64,000 nucleotides of DNA, taken from NCBI GenBank assembly GCA_019843655.1, contig JACDQD010000008.1, forward strand, positions 15,410,442-15,474,441, read 5' to 3'. Numbering within the stretch: position 1 is the first letter of the stretch; each line of letters opens with the position of its first letter. This stretch comes from Lethocerus indicus (lineage: Eukaryota; Arthropoda; Insecta; Hemiptera; Belostomatidae). The notes under the pieces are model-generated. The model worked only from the letters and a program-made list of their open reading frames with translations. It was not told the origin of the DNA and did not search any database. The position numbers were made by a program, and so were the translations under genes. Shown here one piece after another: positions 26,671 through 39,936 of this stretch.

Positions 26671-29600
26671 TAAGTGGAAGAACGAGCAAGCATCCAGACT
26701 TCGCACAGATAATTATTCTAATTAGAATTTCACAAGGCCTGCAATTTGTATTATTGCAGTGACATACGCGCGAAAAAATGAATTATATAAATGAAAAAGA
26801 AACATAAAAATTGTCCACAAGCGCCGTAAAGTAGGCCTGGATTCTACTGAGTCCAGGTCATAAAATGGGGTATAATGATAAGAACTAATTACGTAATTCC
26901 AAGGGCGTTTGATGTCCAGACAGAATTATGAGCGGTTTTTAGTGCTATATCCTAACGCTTAAGGACCAAACCCTAAAATTATGTAAATGACGCACGAACC
27001 AGGAACGGAATGAATTAAAAAATTAGCACTTGAATTTTTATAAGCTCAAGCGTGTAAAACAGTCCTCTGAGCATTCCTTACTAAATAATTCTTAATGGGT
27101 ATTGCACAAACTGAAGCCGAAAAAAGGACAATATTTCAAAGAATTATACGCGAGTTCTCCCGTTTATAGTCAAATCCTTGGACTGTATGTTCTGCGGGTT
27201 CTTCAAATTATCGCATTTAAATGCACGAAACCAACAACGGTTTGCAATTACATTCCTAAATAGCCCGAACATCTCAAAGTGGCCACTTCATGCCGTTGAA
27301 CTAAAGTGGCCTCTCAACGAGGCCGTTCGCGAGGAGCCATGAGTATAAAATAAGTACCTATAATTTGTATAAATCCCACCCCCCTGATGTTCAGAGAATA
27401 TAATGTTTAACTAAGCATTAATCAAACATATTATTAAAAAATAAAATAAAAAACCTGTATAAGTCTTGTAGTAATGCAATTAATGTAATAATGCAATCAC
27501 TGTTTTAACGATTACTATCACTGGTTTAATATCAGTCTGGTGTTGTCCAAAATCTTTTGGACGTGAAAGATATATAATTAACCGAAACAATATTATGGTT
27601 TATTGCCACATAAAGCTGCCTCCCCGTAAAAAAACACTACTCCGTAGACATAGGATGCATAGTTCCCGTCTTTGCCCTATTTAGTTGATGAAGTTGTATA
27701 TGTTGTATATGATGACAATATTGATGTTATGAAAATTGGCAAAAATTTTGATCCGACCCGTACACTCCCTCGTTTGAGGGCAGAAGCACTGCTTACTACT
27801 GGCATGCACTCTTAAATTTCCTGTTCACAAAATGGTTGGAGGGGTAAGGAGGTCAGGTGGAATATACAAGGTGAGCCAATTTAATTCACGCAGTGTCGCC
27901 GACGTCTACGCGGGCAAAATGCCTGTCTGGACACGATTCAAGTGGTATATGCATACCTGTTCGAAGGTAACAGAGTTGGTACTTTTTTAATTCCGAGAAT
28001 ATTAATAACGAACTTCAGTTCTCGCCCCACATTGTGTACTTAAGTTTCGAATAAAAAAAAAACCTTTTCTTAAATAATTTCGGCTTCTCGCGATTATCAA
28101 ACTGGATCCGGCAAGAGCGCCGAGTTGGTACAGCAGTAGCATCACAGAGATGAAACGAAAGATTTTTGTGAGCTCCCGCTCTCGGCGGTTGGCTTTTTCT
28201 CGTCGGGAGGTCGGCCCGCTTTGAAAGGGAGGGAGCTTCTTTTTACTGCCCACGACGGCCGTAAAACGCTTTTTCAGTGTGTATTAAGGGTGGGCATTAT
28301 TAATTCATTAATTGAGGGTAATTTAACTCCCCCTTCCCCCTCACTTCGGCCACGTCGGACGGATACCAAATGTTAGCCCCGACGAGAGCGATGAACTCCC
28401 TTTATAAAAGTGTAATTGCCCCTCGGTGAACGAGCGGTTAATTGAATTCGTGAAATATTTTTTTCGAGAAAATGCGCTCCTGTTTCAACTTTGTTCTTCT
28501 TTTTTTGTTAAATTCCTTCGTTCGTTAAGCCTTTTCCCATCTTAAAAAAAACATCTAAGTGCGTCTATCTAAATTCCAAATTACAGCTATTTTAAACCAC
28601 TAATCGAAATTTCAAATACAGTCGACATGAATTGCTCACACCCAGCTTGAATAATCAATGCACGATTCATAAAAATATATAAATTATTTGATAACTATTT
28701 TCGTACTTGTAAATTGAACTTAAAAGTATAAAACTTGACATTAGGTACTACATTTTTATCATAAATATTAGCCACCCAGACCCTGGAATCATATTCACTA
28801 ATACAGACGGCACAGAAGTTTTGAAAGTCAAAACACGCCAAGAAACGATGTAAATTCTCAACATCCGCTAAAGCAACTATCATCGGAGATAACGAAAAGA
28901 GCCTATAATCAACTTGAATAAATACAAGTCGATGAAAATGTTCTACGAGGCTCGGACTAAGGTGTTGCCCAGTCATTCTTAGTTGTCTCCGTAAAAATAT
29001 TATATGAATGTGAATGAATGACATAATCGAGTTTTATCACATCTGGATTATTTCCGGTTGGTCCCACTCTGGACCAGTTTTGGGTTCTCGCCATTTTCCG
29101 CGGAAATTCCGCCCACAATCACGGGCGGTCGCCCGAAACGCCTATGGACGGGCATACGAGCTCGACGAGTGATTTAGTCTACTTCTGGCTGCCCGTTATC
29201 GAATAGTCGATCGGTTCAAAGCTACCAGTGCCGGGCGGTCCCCCGTGTTATCGGCCCCTCCAATCTGCCTCGTAAAATAAAGGCACCATTCATTGAATTT
29301 CCAAGTAAAAAATAAAGCGACCCGCCTGGCAATAACCGGCGACTTGTATTGTTAGAAAAAAATTACCAATAAAATCCCGAGTGGGACAGATTTTTAATAT
29401 CGGTAGGCGACTGTCATCGCGGGGGAGTTATTGGACCAGGAAGGCGGCAGAGTTGAGACCTTGGCCCGAGGAGCGTCATGAGCGCCCTTCCCGGTAATCA
29501 GAGGAAGTCATGGGTGGGGCTCGAAGCTAATTTACTCTCGCAGAAGAACAATAACAGGGCACTGAAGTCTGGACAAGCCGGCGGATAACAACATACAGAA

Positions 29601-32008
29601 TCTTAGAAACATGACGGAGACGTAAAATAATCATACCTCAGTTGTTTTCATTACTGCCGCTGCAATAAGGATAAAACAATTTTACGTACAGATTTTTCTG
29701 AAGACAATATCACGAAGGTTATAAAGATAGTTTTGGAAATTTGGAAGGTGTACTTGGGCCTATCTAACTGTATGGCTCTGTTAACAAACCCTTTGAATAT
29801 TAACGATAATATGCCCTTCTGTTTCCACTAAACCGGTTAAAACCTGCTGCAATCGTTACACAGAACGGTCTTACACGGTCGATATTCTTTAGTATATTAT
29901 CACGGGCGATAACATTCGAGAACCTTAATGCCCTCAGACAAGGAAGAAAGCAACGGCTCATTAGACACAGATTCAATGTAGTGACGTTGTGCACCGAAGA
30001 AGTCCGCGTATATAATAAAACACGAAGCGAAAGTCCCTTTGAACGTCCGAGGAAGTGCGGGCACGATTGGAGAATGAACGTAATTCGAGAAGAGTTGCAG
30101 TTGGGGGGCACTATACTTTATTTTACGGCCCATCCTTCCGCGTCTTGACGAGTGGAAAGCAATTGGCAGAGGTTTCGATAACAATTGGTTCTGTTGCAGT
30201 TCGCTCCTCCGGCTCTCCACGAGAGCCATAGTTAAATAACGTGGCAAAGGGGAAGAAACTCACTTCGTTTGCGATTTTATACCAACTACGCTCGGTCCTC
30301 AACGACACGAGCGAGAAGCAAATGATAATTTTACGGAATCACAGATTCACAAGCGGTAAATAAGAAAAAAATAATACAAAAAGAAATGCAAGATATTAAA
30401 GTCACTAACTGTGCTCTGAACATGAGGAGGGAATGGTACAACAAAATAAATTCTTACAAAATGAAATAAAATCTATATCTAATCTACGGTTGAAGGGGCA
30501 CCGACTTTATACATCAACTAAGACATGTCTTCGTTGGTCAATTAAATGCTGTATCATTAAATATTACTACAATAAAATATCCTACATAACATGATAATAT
30601 GACCGAGTTATTCGCCTGAATACGTAGGATGAAAAATATGCATTTTGTTCCTACTTCATTATAGAAGACTATAAATGATTTTATATGCCAAGGGTACCGG
30701 TATCTTCATTTGAGCCGCGCTATTCATTCATATATCATAACATTGTAACAATCATAAAATATAACGTTTATTCCAGGTTGTTTCAACTTTTTTTTCAGAC
30801 TTTTTATTAGAGAGTATTGTATACAATATGAAATGTTTTTACATAAATATACGATTTTCTGCATTTCCAGCTAGCCGAAGTTTCGAATAAATTAAGTTAT
30901 TGCCAATACGGGATTTTCGAAACATCCTTCACGGTATCTCGTGCTCTGAATAAATAACGCGATCGGATTTAACATAAGAAATTAGAGCACACTCAAAAGC
31001 CAAATCCCGGAATAAAAGGTTGTGTCAATCTCCGGCGGCCGGACTGGAAATAAATCCTGCAATTTATATGAATGCAGTTATTATCCTCGGATCCCTTTTT
31101 TAAAATCCGGTTAAGAGTCCTTGAAAATATAATTACAAGCGACGACTACTACGGACGGCGGCGACGAAGAGGGCAAAGAGACCCGGAGGCTGTTTTGCAA
31201 TTTGATGAAGCGATTTCAGAAAAGCCTCCAACGTGGACACAAGGCATAATTTAGCGCGTAACGCATAATTCTTGTTTCGGGCGGGCATTGTTCGGCCGAT
31301 ATCATGATTTAGACCCGAGTGCCGTACATAATGGCATGCACGTTCCCACATTTCATGTATATTTATCAGGTAATGTTGTAATTGTTGTGTTGGCTACAGT
31401 TAAACTTATTTATAAGACGATAGATAGAGCGAGATAAGGCCAAGAATGATTATGTACTCAATTCAATACTGTAATGTAACAGGACAAATGAGAGCCGGAT
31501 AATTGTACATTTCAGGTTGATTAATAAAGAAACCTGTATCACGCGCGCTTCAACTTCATTTTGAAAGTACATTACCAACACAGCGGGCTAAAATAGTAAA
31601 CTAGACGCGGCAGCTCAACTCCATAGTTATAAAGTTAGCTACAAGGGTCGTATTTCAACTGTTTTAGCCTTTCCCCGGCTTTCAACAAACCACGCATCGG
31701 TTTTGCAACGCAGATATACTCTGCTTTCGTAATTCCCTGGGGATCCAATTAGGTATTATGCCCATTAATTAATGAGGGTAACATTTTGTGTATTTTTATT
31801 ATGTGAGTGAAAATGGTTAAACCACGCCCAACACATTAAGGTAGGCGCGAATCAGTTTTGCTGTTCAGGTGGTTCCCCTTCGCAAGAAATTGTTTCGTGT
31901 TTATTACTTATAGTTTTTTCGTTTGTTTCACTAACTATATACGGATTTTCTCGGCTATCTCAATTTGCTAGCGGTTTTGCAGAAACATTAGTTATCCTAT
32001 CGTTTCAG

Positions 32009-32188
32009 TATCTTTCCGTGTGATTTACGGTGAATATCGCTACGCTGTTAGGTCTCGTACTCCTCGAGCTTTCAATTGCATTACGAGCACTATAAAGAAT
32101 GAAGGCTACCGGACGTGCATGTTCGAAGCGCCCATTGGCGGGGCGGTGAAAAACCAGCTTACTCCCCGCACAGAGGATGAGATAAGAG
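32009..32188 (+). other. Possible 180-bp plus-strand exon (phase 1 to phase 1) inside the giant intron
   Basis: A pyrimidine-containing acceptor (tatcctatcgtttcag) is followed by one open frame of 59 codons up to a near-consensus donor (ATAAGAG then gtaagtta). The two other frames stop within the first 25 bases. The frame reads SFRVIYGEYRYAV at the start and NQLTPRTEDEIR at the end. It contains no recognisable domain. It lies on the strand opposite exons A-C, so it would be part of a nested gene, but no partner exon was found. The strong donor and the single open frame make it worth listing, and chance remains a real explanation. Confidence 0.22.
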
Positions 32189-34784
32189 GTAAGTTAAACG
32201 CAGGGTGTTCGGGGCAGTTTATCACGAGAGTGACGTCAGTCTCGAGATCACGACGCCGGCCCACACGACGACAGGACGGGGACCATTATACTGTGAAAAG
32301 TCGGCCTGGAAAAACAGGAGCCAGTCTCCAAACACGATTTTGAATCCTGGGAATACATCCAATAAGGGAGGAAATATATCAGAACGAATTTAACTGAAAA
32401 ACAACCCCCTTCCCCGTCCTATTATCTGACAAGACCTATACATATCTCAGACTGAAATATGAAAATTTATTACTCTTTAAAGTAAGAACAAATGGTCTAG
32501 AATAGCATAAGAACACTGTTTGATTGTGAAAAAGCACAAAACCAGTACAATACATTGCAATAAAGTGTACATCATTGCCACCATTAATCATATTTTCAGG
32601 GAAGATTGTAATTATTTTGTTTTACAGAATATACAATGATAAATATGTCGTCTGAAATACGATTTTTTTTCCCTTTTAATTCCACTAAGCCTACAGGATC
32701 CATTTATTAACACCTAGTGCACTATGTAATTATATAAAACATAAATAAAAATAAAAACAAATGTGCGTCCCACGACCTGAAAGTCAGAGTGCGAATTACA
32801 GATTATTTGTCCAATTATAATATATTTTTGAATGTTCGCGGTTTTATAAAATGAATAACAATTTAATGAGAACCCCTAAAAAAGAAGAATTGACTTATTT
32901 CGGTAAATAAAAGTGTAAGAATCAAAATAAAATCCAAATATAAATATTAATATATGGATTCCTGTTGTAAATATTTCAATTTACTTGAAAGCATTTGCTT
33001 TTCAACCGCGGCGTAAAAACGCCAGTTTAAGCAAATATTTTACAATATGTGGGTTACGATAACACCCACCCCCGCCCCGCCAGCTCGATTTTATAGCGTT
33101 TTTATGACGGAACTCGCGCATCTTTTTTTTATTACTTCACCGCTTCGATTCATTTGGTGAGTAAAAAAGGTGGGATCGTAAAACTGGCGCCCGCGGGCCA
33201 ATTTCAGAGAGCCCAACCTTGATGGGCTCCCGGCTCAGACTAATTACAATATTAACACATCAAAATGCGACGTCAATTTTCTCCGCTTCCAGACTCCTCG
33301 AGGGAAAAATAAAAAGCGCCCGATTTTCATTTTCTAACCGGCAAGAAATCTATCATCTTTCGTCTTCCTTAACACGTTGATTTGAGACGTTGGTTCTGTT
33401 CAAGCCAAAACTAACATACAACGATTAAGCGAATTGTGGGTCATATAAGATAAAGTTATTGTTTCTAGTAAGAAACTGAACAGGATGTATAAAATGGATT
33501 TTGTCGTAAAGAGCAACCGGGGTGCTTCATCGGTGACCAACATGCGAAGGTTCCAGAATTCAGGCGAACAGCCAGACCTGGTGTTGAATATAAAATGTAT
33601 TTTATCTTTTTCCTAATTTCCCCATTTTTCGTTTTATACGATTCTATCTATCAGAAAGGAAGACTAATAAATATTTGGTGGCTATATATATGAATTTGCC
33701 AAAGCAGAATCAAGCGAGCGACGAGACAGTTCACTATAAGTACTCGTTGTAGGAGCCTAGTGACCCGGGCGAAGGTCGCCAACGAGCGTCCGGGTGAGGA
33801 CCGCTTAAGGTGAGGAGCTCTTAAATTCGACATTAAACGCCGAGCGACTCGAGCTAGCGTCCCGGCATCATTTTGAACCTGCCTCTCAAGGTTGGCTTTC
33901 AAACTGGGCGCTTACATCAGTGCCGCTTCTCTCAACAGAAAAAAATCCCCTACCGCGTCGTCCCCAGTTACAGAAGGTGACAATAGAACTTTTTTCAGTA
34001 TTCCACTCGGCACTTAAATCTCCATCGGACTTATTGTTGGGGACTTATCGATTGGGAATCGCAAAACCGAACTAACTAGACTGATTTATCGTAGAATTAA
34101 CTTACAATTTACCAACAAATAGATGGATATCTACTTCAAATTTCAATTGACTAAAATGTAACGCGTCAACCTATGTTAATTAACTAATAATTTTTTATAC
34201 ATAATAATTGTACATATTAGGGCTCGCAGGACTTTAATTACATCATATTCATTTTCTGCTTTCAACCATCTATTGCTATCCAAGAGTACAATAATAAAAA
34301 ATCAATTATTTTGTTATTCCACATTGCTCATGCTTAAGGTTAATATTTAATTAATATAACATAATATAGGTTTAATATAGGTTAATATTTAACTTATATT
34401 AAACGAGTTAATTTTCTGTATCACAAAAATTATTTGAATTGAAGAGTATGTGGATTCCAGTAGTTCGAGAGCCTCGAATGTCAAATATTGAAACTTTAAT
34501 AATTTTCCTACTGGGAGTCAAAAAGTTCGTGCAGTAGTTAATCCACAGAAAGACCAGCTTAAACTACCTGCTCCAACAGCCGGTAGCAATTTCAACTCTC
34601 CCTGAATAATTCCCAGAGCAAATTGCCTGCCATGCCGCTACGATAATCGGATTCAATAAAGCCACTGGGATAATCTAACTATAAATCTTTTTGCGCTTCT
34701 TTCAATCTCAACGTTGCACACAAAAAAATAAAAATAAAATAAGAAAAAATTAAAAACAATGTCAACACCGGAACAAAAACAAAA

Positions 34785-34813
34785 ACCGGGCGCGCCCGGT
34801 GCTCAATATATAA
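34785..34813 (+). promoter_or_regulatory. 16-bp GC palindrome followed by a TATATAA box-like word
   Basis: ACCGGGCGCGCCCGGT (34785-34800) is a perfect palindrome. TATATAA follows at 34807-34813, then GC-rich DNA (cgagcgtgcc). A GC-box-like dyad just upstream of a TATA-like word is a promoter-like arrangement on the plus strand. No supported exon follows within the next few hundred bases, so this is tentative. Confidence 0.2.
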
Positions 34814-36679
34814 CGAGCGTGCCAGTTTTCTGATCGAACAACAAACGGTAAAGAAAACCTTGTTCTATAAAAATGATCCCAAGGTCCACTCATTGTCCAC
34901 TCTTTACACGGCGAGTGCGATTCTTTTAAGACTTTTTTCCTCCTCCCTTTTCAATCTTCGAAACTGCCGTCCTCAGTAAACATTAGCGGACCTTTTTCGA
35001 TTTTCAGTTGGGACGGTTTTTCAACCCGGAATTTCGAATTGCGGGTTCGCCAAGACAATTCGAAGCATTCGGTCCGATATTATTAAACTCGCCCGGGTGG
35101 GGGATAATTATGGGCGATTGGCGCCACTTTAATAGTCCCCATTTGGCTCCTTTTAAAACACACCCCCCGCAAGTATTACATTCGCGTTATTCGCCTGATC
35201 CTGGTGTTGCCAGATGCATACAGATCGTTGTTTTTTCATTTTCTTCAGCAGAGAAAGGTTCCCGGTTTTTAAATGCTTCCTTTTTCAACCCTATTTGAAA
35301 CACCATAACATAACTTTCCGATAAAACAATTTCATCCAAGTAAACATTCTCGCATGATCTTGAATGCGTAAAATCAATCATTCCTTTCATATTTGATTAA
35401 TTCCTAAGCTATTAGCTTACCAGTTATAGCCAATCCATAAGTTGGCGATCGGTTTTAACACGTTGTTTTTTTAAAACATTATTTACATGGGCAACACAAT
35501 GTAAGGAGTGGTTTAGTTTTATTTTCCCAATTAAGAGCAATTTATCGTTTAGATAGTAATAACAAGTTGGACTACAATAATCAATCGGTGACTATTACTT
35601 TGAATTTGACGCTAAAAATTATGCAGGAATAAACCGTTATACTTCAATGCCGGTGTAGTAAAATGGGAGAATGTTTTTAAAATGAAATCATTACTGAAAT
35701 AAATCACGAAAGATTGACATAAGGTAAATTAATGCAGTTTCTTATACTCTGAAGTAATTACTGCTTAAATTAACCCAGCGGTAGCGATACAATTTGATGC
35801 CTGGAAGGAAAATTTATGCCGGGTCTCAACGAAATTGTGGTTTTTAATTATTTGGCAAAGGAATCAAAATACCTTATTAGGATTGAAAAGATAAAGGAAC
35901 TCATACAATTATCTTAAAGCACGTGTGTCGGCTTGCGTCTCAGAATAGACCGGTTGTTGCCTTACCCATAATATATAGTATCAATACGGATATGCCAAAG
36001 TTTACGTCATTTTGGCGCTGAAACTTTCATTCTGACGATGAAAATAAATAAGTTCCTACAACACACATAGGTAACCACTAATTAAAACGGTGAATACTGA
36101 GAAAAATATTTATCAAAGCATCTGGTCCAACAAAATGAAGGCCTCTTAAGAAGACATCGACCGGAAAAGGAAGCGACCGGTTCCGGTTTAAGAACCGATA
36201 TCTCTCGGGGTTTAAAACGGCCGAAGGCGCTTTCACACAGCCGGGGATTAATAAATAAGTGAATTGGGGGAGAAAGGGAAAATAAATTGAAGCAAAATCG
36301 AGAACTAAACGCTCATGAATATTTGATTCGGAATTCGGGCGTCCGAATTCAACCATAAAACGTTAAGACATCGGCCGGGAAGGAACAACGGTGTACAGCC
36401 GTGTATGCGACCGTCATATACATGCCCAGTTTATTGGTTTAAATATTCCCGAGATCCTAATCCTGTTCTTTCTTCGCGGCCAGTCGAGCGCATTATGAAT
36501 TCAGCGAGCGACCCGGTAAAATGGTTCTGGCACGCGGCACGCAGTAGTCGGCAAAAAATGAACATTTTTAGAAATAGATCGGAATTCAGAATAGGGTTAG
36601 GATAAAATAATTTCATCATGCTTTATATATGTGTATGTGTACATACATAGAGAGTTACAAAAAGTTATATTTAACGTAC

Positions 36680-36763
36680 CTCTCGTGCGTGGTGCATGTC
36701 CGAGTCATCTGACATTTCGGTTCCGCCGCCGCCCCATCTCTTCCCCACGGCACAAGGATCATC
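36680..36763 (-). CDS. Coding exon B of the same minus-strand gene (28 codons, phase 0 to phase 0)
   Basis: This 84-bp GC-rich exon stands out from AT-rich surroundings. The acceptor is aattttttcag before GATGATCC and the donor is CGAGAG followed by gtacgtta. The frame that is open throughout reads DDPCAVGKRWGGGGTE and then MSDDSDMHHARE. It ends in phase 0 and so joins exon C directly as ...MHHARE plus ASGPPVQLE. The internal ATG at 36715 has a purine at -3 and could be the start, giving a protein that begins MSDDSDMHH. Two out-of-frame ATGs precede it within the exon. They would be upstream ORFs if the exon began as 5' UTR, which slightly favours reading the whole exon as coding from an upstream exon. 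Acidic SDDSD-type N-termini fit a nuclear regulator but are not diagnostic. The intron to exon C is about 27.9 kb. Phase agreement and both splice sites support the exon; I do not recognise the sequence itself. Confidence 0.6.
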
Positions 36764-38164
36764 CTGAAAAAATTAATTCAATCGTATACTATACATTTTA
36801 TATTAACACTATTCGATATATATTAATTATACTACCCAGCTATAAGTTTTTGTATGGATGTGCAAGTGGTTATTATTGCTATTCATCTCAAGCATTTCAA
36901 GTTAAAATACATTTAAAATAATAAGAGGAAAAATTCGGCACACCCAATCTTGGAGAAACACTGCATTTCAGCCTGTACTGGTTGATTCCGCATATAACAA
37001 ACAAAATTTACTTGACCCCATTAGAAATGATTTACATGACTGAAAATTTCCTAGTAGTTCCTACTCGCACTTTGGAACAAAACCGAAGTCCCACGCCCTT
37101 ACGTTCGTCTGTACATCAACACTCGCGAATAGTCACAATTTAAAATATTCGTAAAAACGACGCCATTCATTCGACATTATTTTTTAACCAAGCCATTCCA
37201 CAGACTCCATTTTGTGGGTGTCAAACTTTATTTATAATAAAATTACATGTAAATGTATAATAATAAATATATGAATTGAATCCAGTTTAAAACGGGCCTC
37301 ATTATACAAATTATTTTCATGGTTAAACATTTTCGCAGAGGAAATGATGAAAATCGGTGTAAATTTTTTGAACGCAAGCCAAATGTGAGAATACCGCACA
37401 TTACAAAAAATTCCTTTCATTATCTACCTACGAACACCGGTTGTTGTTTACGGCCACTGCAACTTTATTACGAACCGATAATGAACAATTATTTAACAAT
37501 TTATGTGGACATACTTACTCAGAACATTATCATTATATACAGATTTATGTGTAAATCTATTCTTTCAATATTCATGCATATGAAATAATAAAAAAAGGAA
37601 GGTGCTTGGGTTGGCAACAGGTAAAAACCATAAATCAAGGGGAGGACCGGTGGTTGTCGGGACCACACCAGCTCTCTAGTTTCTCGGCGAAAGACCCCGG
37701 GTCCTTATCCGTTCCAACTTGATTAACAACGAGAACGGATTAATTTATAGTTAATTTCAGGTTATTTATTCGTATTAACACACGCGGACAGAGCCGTGTG
37801 GGTAGTTTAGTTGGCCATCTCAATTACTTATTAATGAGCGACACGGGAGATAAGACGGGTGCTGGCGAAAATTTAGGAGACTTGGGCTACAATTAAACGT
37901 CCGTACGCCCGTCGGGAGCCGTTTGTACAAGATTTAGGCAAATATGAAGAAGAACCGCCAGGAAAATACGAAGAACTTGCGGCCGTATGGGAAGAACTAG
38001 TGCCCGCCAATTGCACTGTATAAGCAACGGGAAAAAATATAGTATGAGACTCGGAATCAATTCGAATGAGAGTACCGCTTATTCGAATTCCAGTTTTTAC
38101 AGGGGCCTTTCCCCTTTTTCAGAAAAAGCGCGGACTAAGTTTTATTTTTCATCCCGAGAGTTGT

Positions 38165-38230
38165 AGGCCATTTACGGGCGCAAGGAGGTAAACCAGAATT
38201 CGCCGCTGCCCGACTTAAATGAATAATCAA
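38165..38230 (+). repeat. Two-copy dispersed repeat, copy 1
   Basis: The core GGCCATTTACGGG...AAGGAGGTAAACC, then AGAATTC and a weaker CCGA...TGAATAATCAA segment, is shared with 51295-51361 in the same orientation. Over about 66 bases most positions match. It is likely a fragment of an old interspersed element. Confidence 0.65.
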
Positions 38231-38929
38231 TAAGTTAGTTCAGTGTCAAGAGAGCTTACGTTTACATATTTTATCTGGCAGTACAAATGAACCCGAGGCC
38301 CGAAATATAAAGGTGGATTTATTCCGAACACTAAATTCAGACCGTTTAGGCAAATTCACAAACGCCAAGTCATTAGCGGTGGGCCGGCGTGTAAGCCGGT
38401 CCAATGCTTTGCCATGCAAATATATACACTTATACAAATATAAGTGAAGTGGCTAAACAGACACGATACTCGGTGATATATGTGTGTATGTGTACACATA
38501 CACCGATTGCCGATCAGTAATCGGCATCCGGAAGTACGCCTCAATATTTTCTACTACTACCGAATGCTACTGACGATTTAAAAATGGCAAAACGCACCTA
38601 GTCCCCGAGTTAGGTGAGTTCACATACTCCATTATTTGAAAATTCAGAATTTGGAGATCACGAAAATGCAACAGTCAATGAAACAAATTTCGCATTACGG
38701 CAGTTTTCATTCCTCCTCCACCTTTCACGATTGAAGGCCTATTTACACGCTATTAGTGGGCAAATGTAAAAGAATATTATCAAAACGACCCCCTCCTAAT
38801 GAACGGACCCGTTTAATGTATATAATGGAATGGTAATGGCCATAATTTGTTCTGTAATCAATCATTAATTCCTCGCTCGACATTCGATTTAATTAAGGCT
38901 CTATCTACGTAACCGACAGCTAATTTTGT

Positions 38930-39290
38930 CCTGAGTCGTTTTCCCTCTTCATCGGCCGTATAATTGCCGCGAGGGATTTAGGAAGCGGCCGAATGTCGGT
39001 CTGATGTTACGGGTGCCAGCGACGGCAATGATGATACCCTGATAAGACGGGGCGGCGGGGGGTCCTCGAGACAATGAACCGGGGCAGAGAGATAGATAAG
39101 CGGCGGGGCTGAACCCGGCTTCTAATTGAGCCCTGGCACTGGCACCATATCAATTGATCGGAGCCCAATCATTATTCAAATTGATTTGGCAAGCCGAGTG
39201 CCCGTGTTGGCAAGGTGATTCGAGCCCAAGATTGGCGCGCTACCATTAGCCGTCGGCCCAGTCGGACCCCTGGTGAAGTAACTATGTCCC
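38930..39290. promoter_or_regulatory. Candidate enhancer: GC-rich block with GATA-like and homeodomain-like words
   Basis: A GC-rich block lies in AT-rich DNA between exons A and B. It contains several GATA words (gataccctgataaga, agatagataagc) and homeodomain/TCF-like words (caattgatc, caatcattattcaaattgattt). Such composition and clustering fit a cis-regulatory block near the 5' end of a developmental gene. This is inference only, with no conservation evidence available here. Confidence 0.25.
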
Positions 39291-39936
39291 CAGACCGAAT
39301 TATGATAGTGTCCATCACGTAAAATTACTCCAGTAAATTTCATTTCTATTCAGAAGCCGATCTGTTTTACGAACTGGAATTCCACCGACTTATTTTAACA
39401 TTAAAATGCAAGAAATAAGCTAGAAAAAAAACAGCAAATTATACAGTGTAAACTTGTTCAGAGATAAAATACTAAATTTATCTATTAAAACTGCAACAAT
39501 CCTAGTACAACAGCAATAAAACTAGTTATCACAAAAGTCAGTTTTAATTTAGCAATAAAACTTGTTATATAAAATAAAAAATGTCCAATGTAACGACATG
39601 TACCGGTTAGAAATACTATTCAAATAAAATGTGCCAACAATAAAACCAAAACACAATGACACTATAACTACACAAAACATCTGTTCAACTGAGGTGGTAC
39701 ACAGTTTTACTACGGACAGTAACGTTCATCAAATTTGTTTACATTACAAACATCTTGATTCGCCGTTTGGAAACTTTCGTCAAAACGACGTATTTCCCTT
39801 GGGTGGAGTTACATTTGTCAAGACAACAGGCAAATTTGCATAACTGTTTATAAATTGGGTAACACGTTATCTTATTTTGTTTAGAGCCACGGGCGGAGTT
39901 CTGGTTATAACCTGTGTGTCTTTTAATCAAACTTAC

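Larger units (their letters stand above)
8743..36679 (-). other. Giant intron between exons C and B (about 27.9 kb)
   Basis: Given exons B and C, this is a single GT-AG intron: gtacgtta at its 5' end (36679) and ttgttttag at its 3' end (8743). Most of it is AT-rich single-copy-looking DNA with GC-rich patches near 15.1-15.4, 21.75-21.95 and 29.05-29.5 kb. Listed separately are a terminal-inverted-repeat element, several hairpins, a poly-G run and one possible plus-strand exon. Open frames in this stretch are under 130 codons and show no domain I recognise. Long introns in developmental transcription factors often hold enhancers. That is a general expectation here, not something shown. Confidence 0.55.
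36764..39936 (-). other. Intron between exons B and A (if exon A is real)
   Basis: This 3,173-bp interval would start with gtaagttt and end with aattttttcag. It contains one copy of a two-copy repeat (38165-38230), a TG/CA palindrome (about 38484-38502) and a GC-rich block (about 38930-39290) with regulatory-looking words. If exon A is not real, it is simply upstream DNA or part of a longer first intron. Confidence 0.35.

Noticed and set aside
37943..38000. Three loosely repeated TAYGRRGAAGAAC words
   Set aside because: Spacing is irregular and the repeats are too degenerate to call a tandem array.
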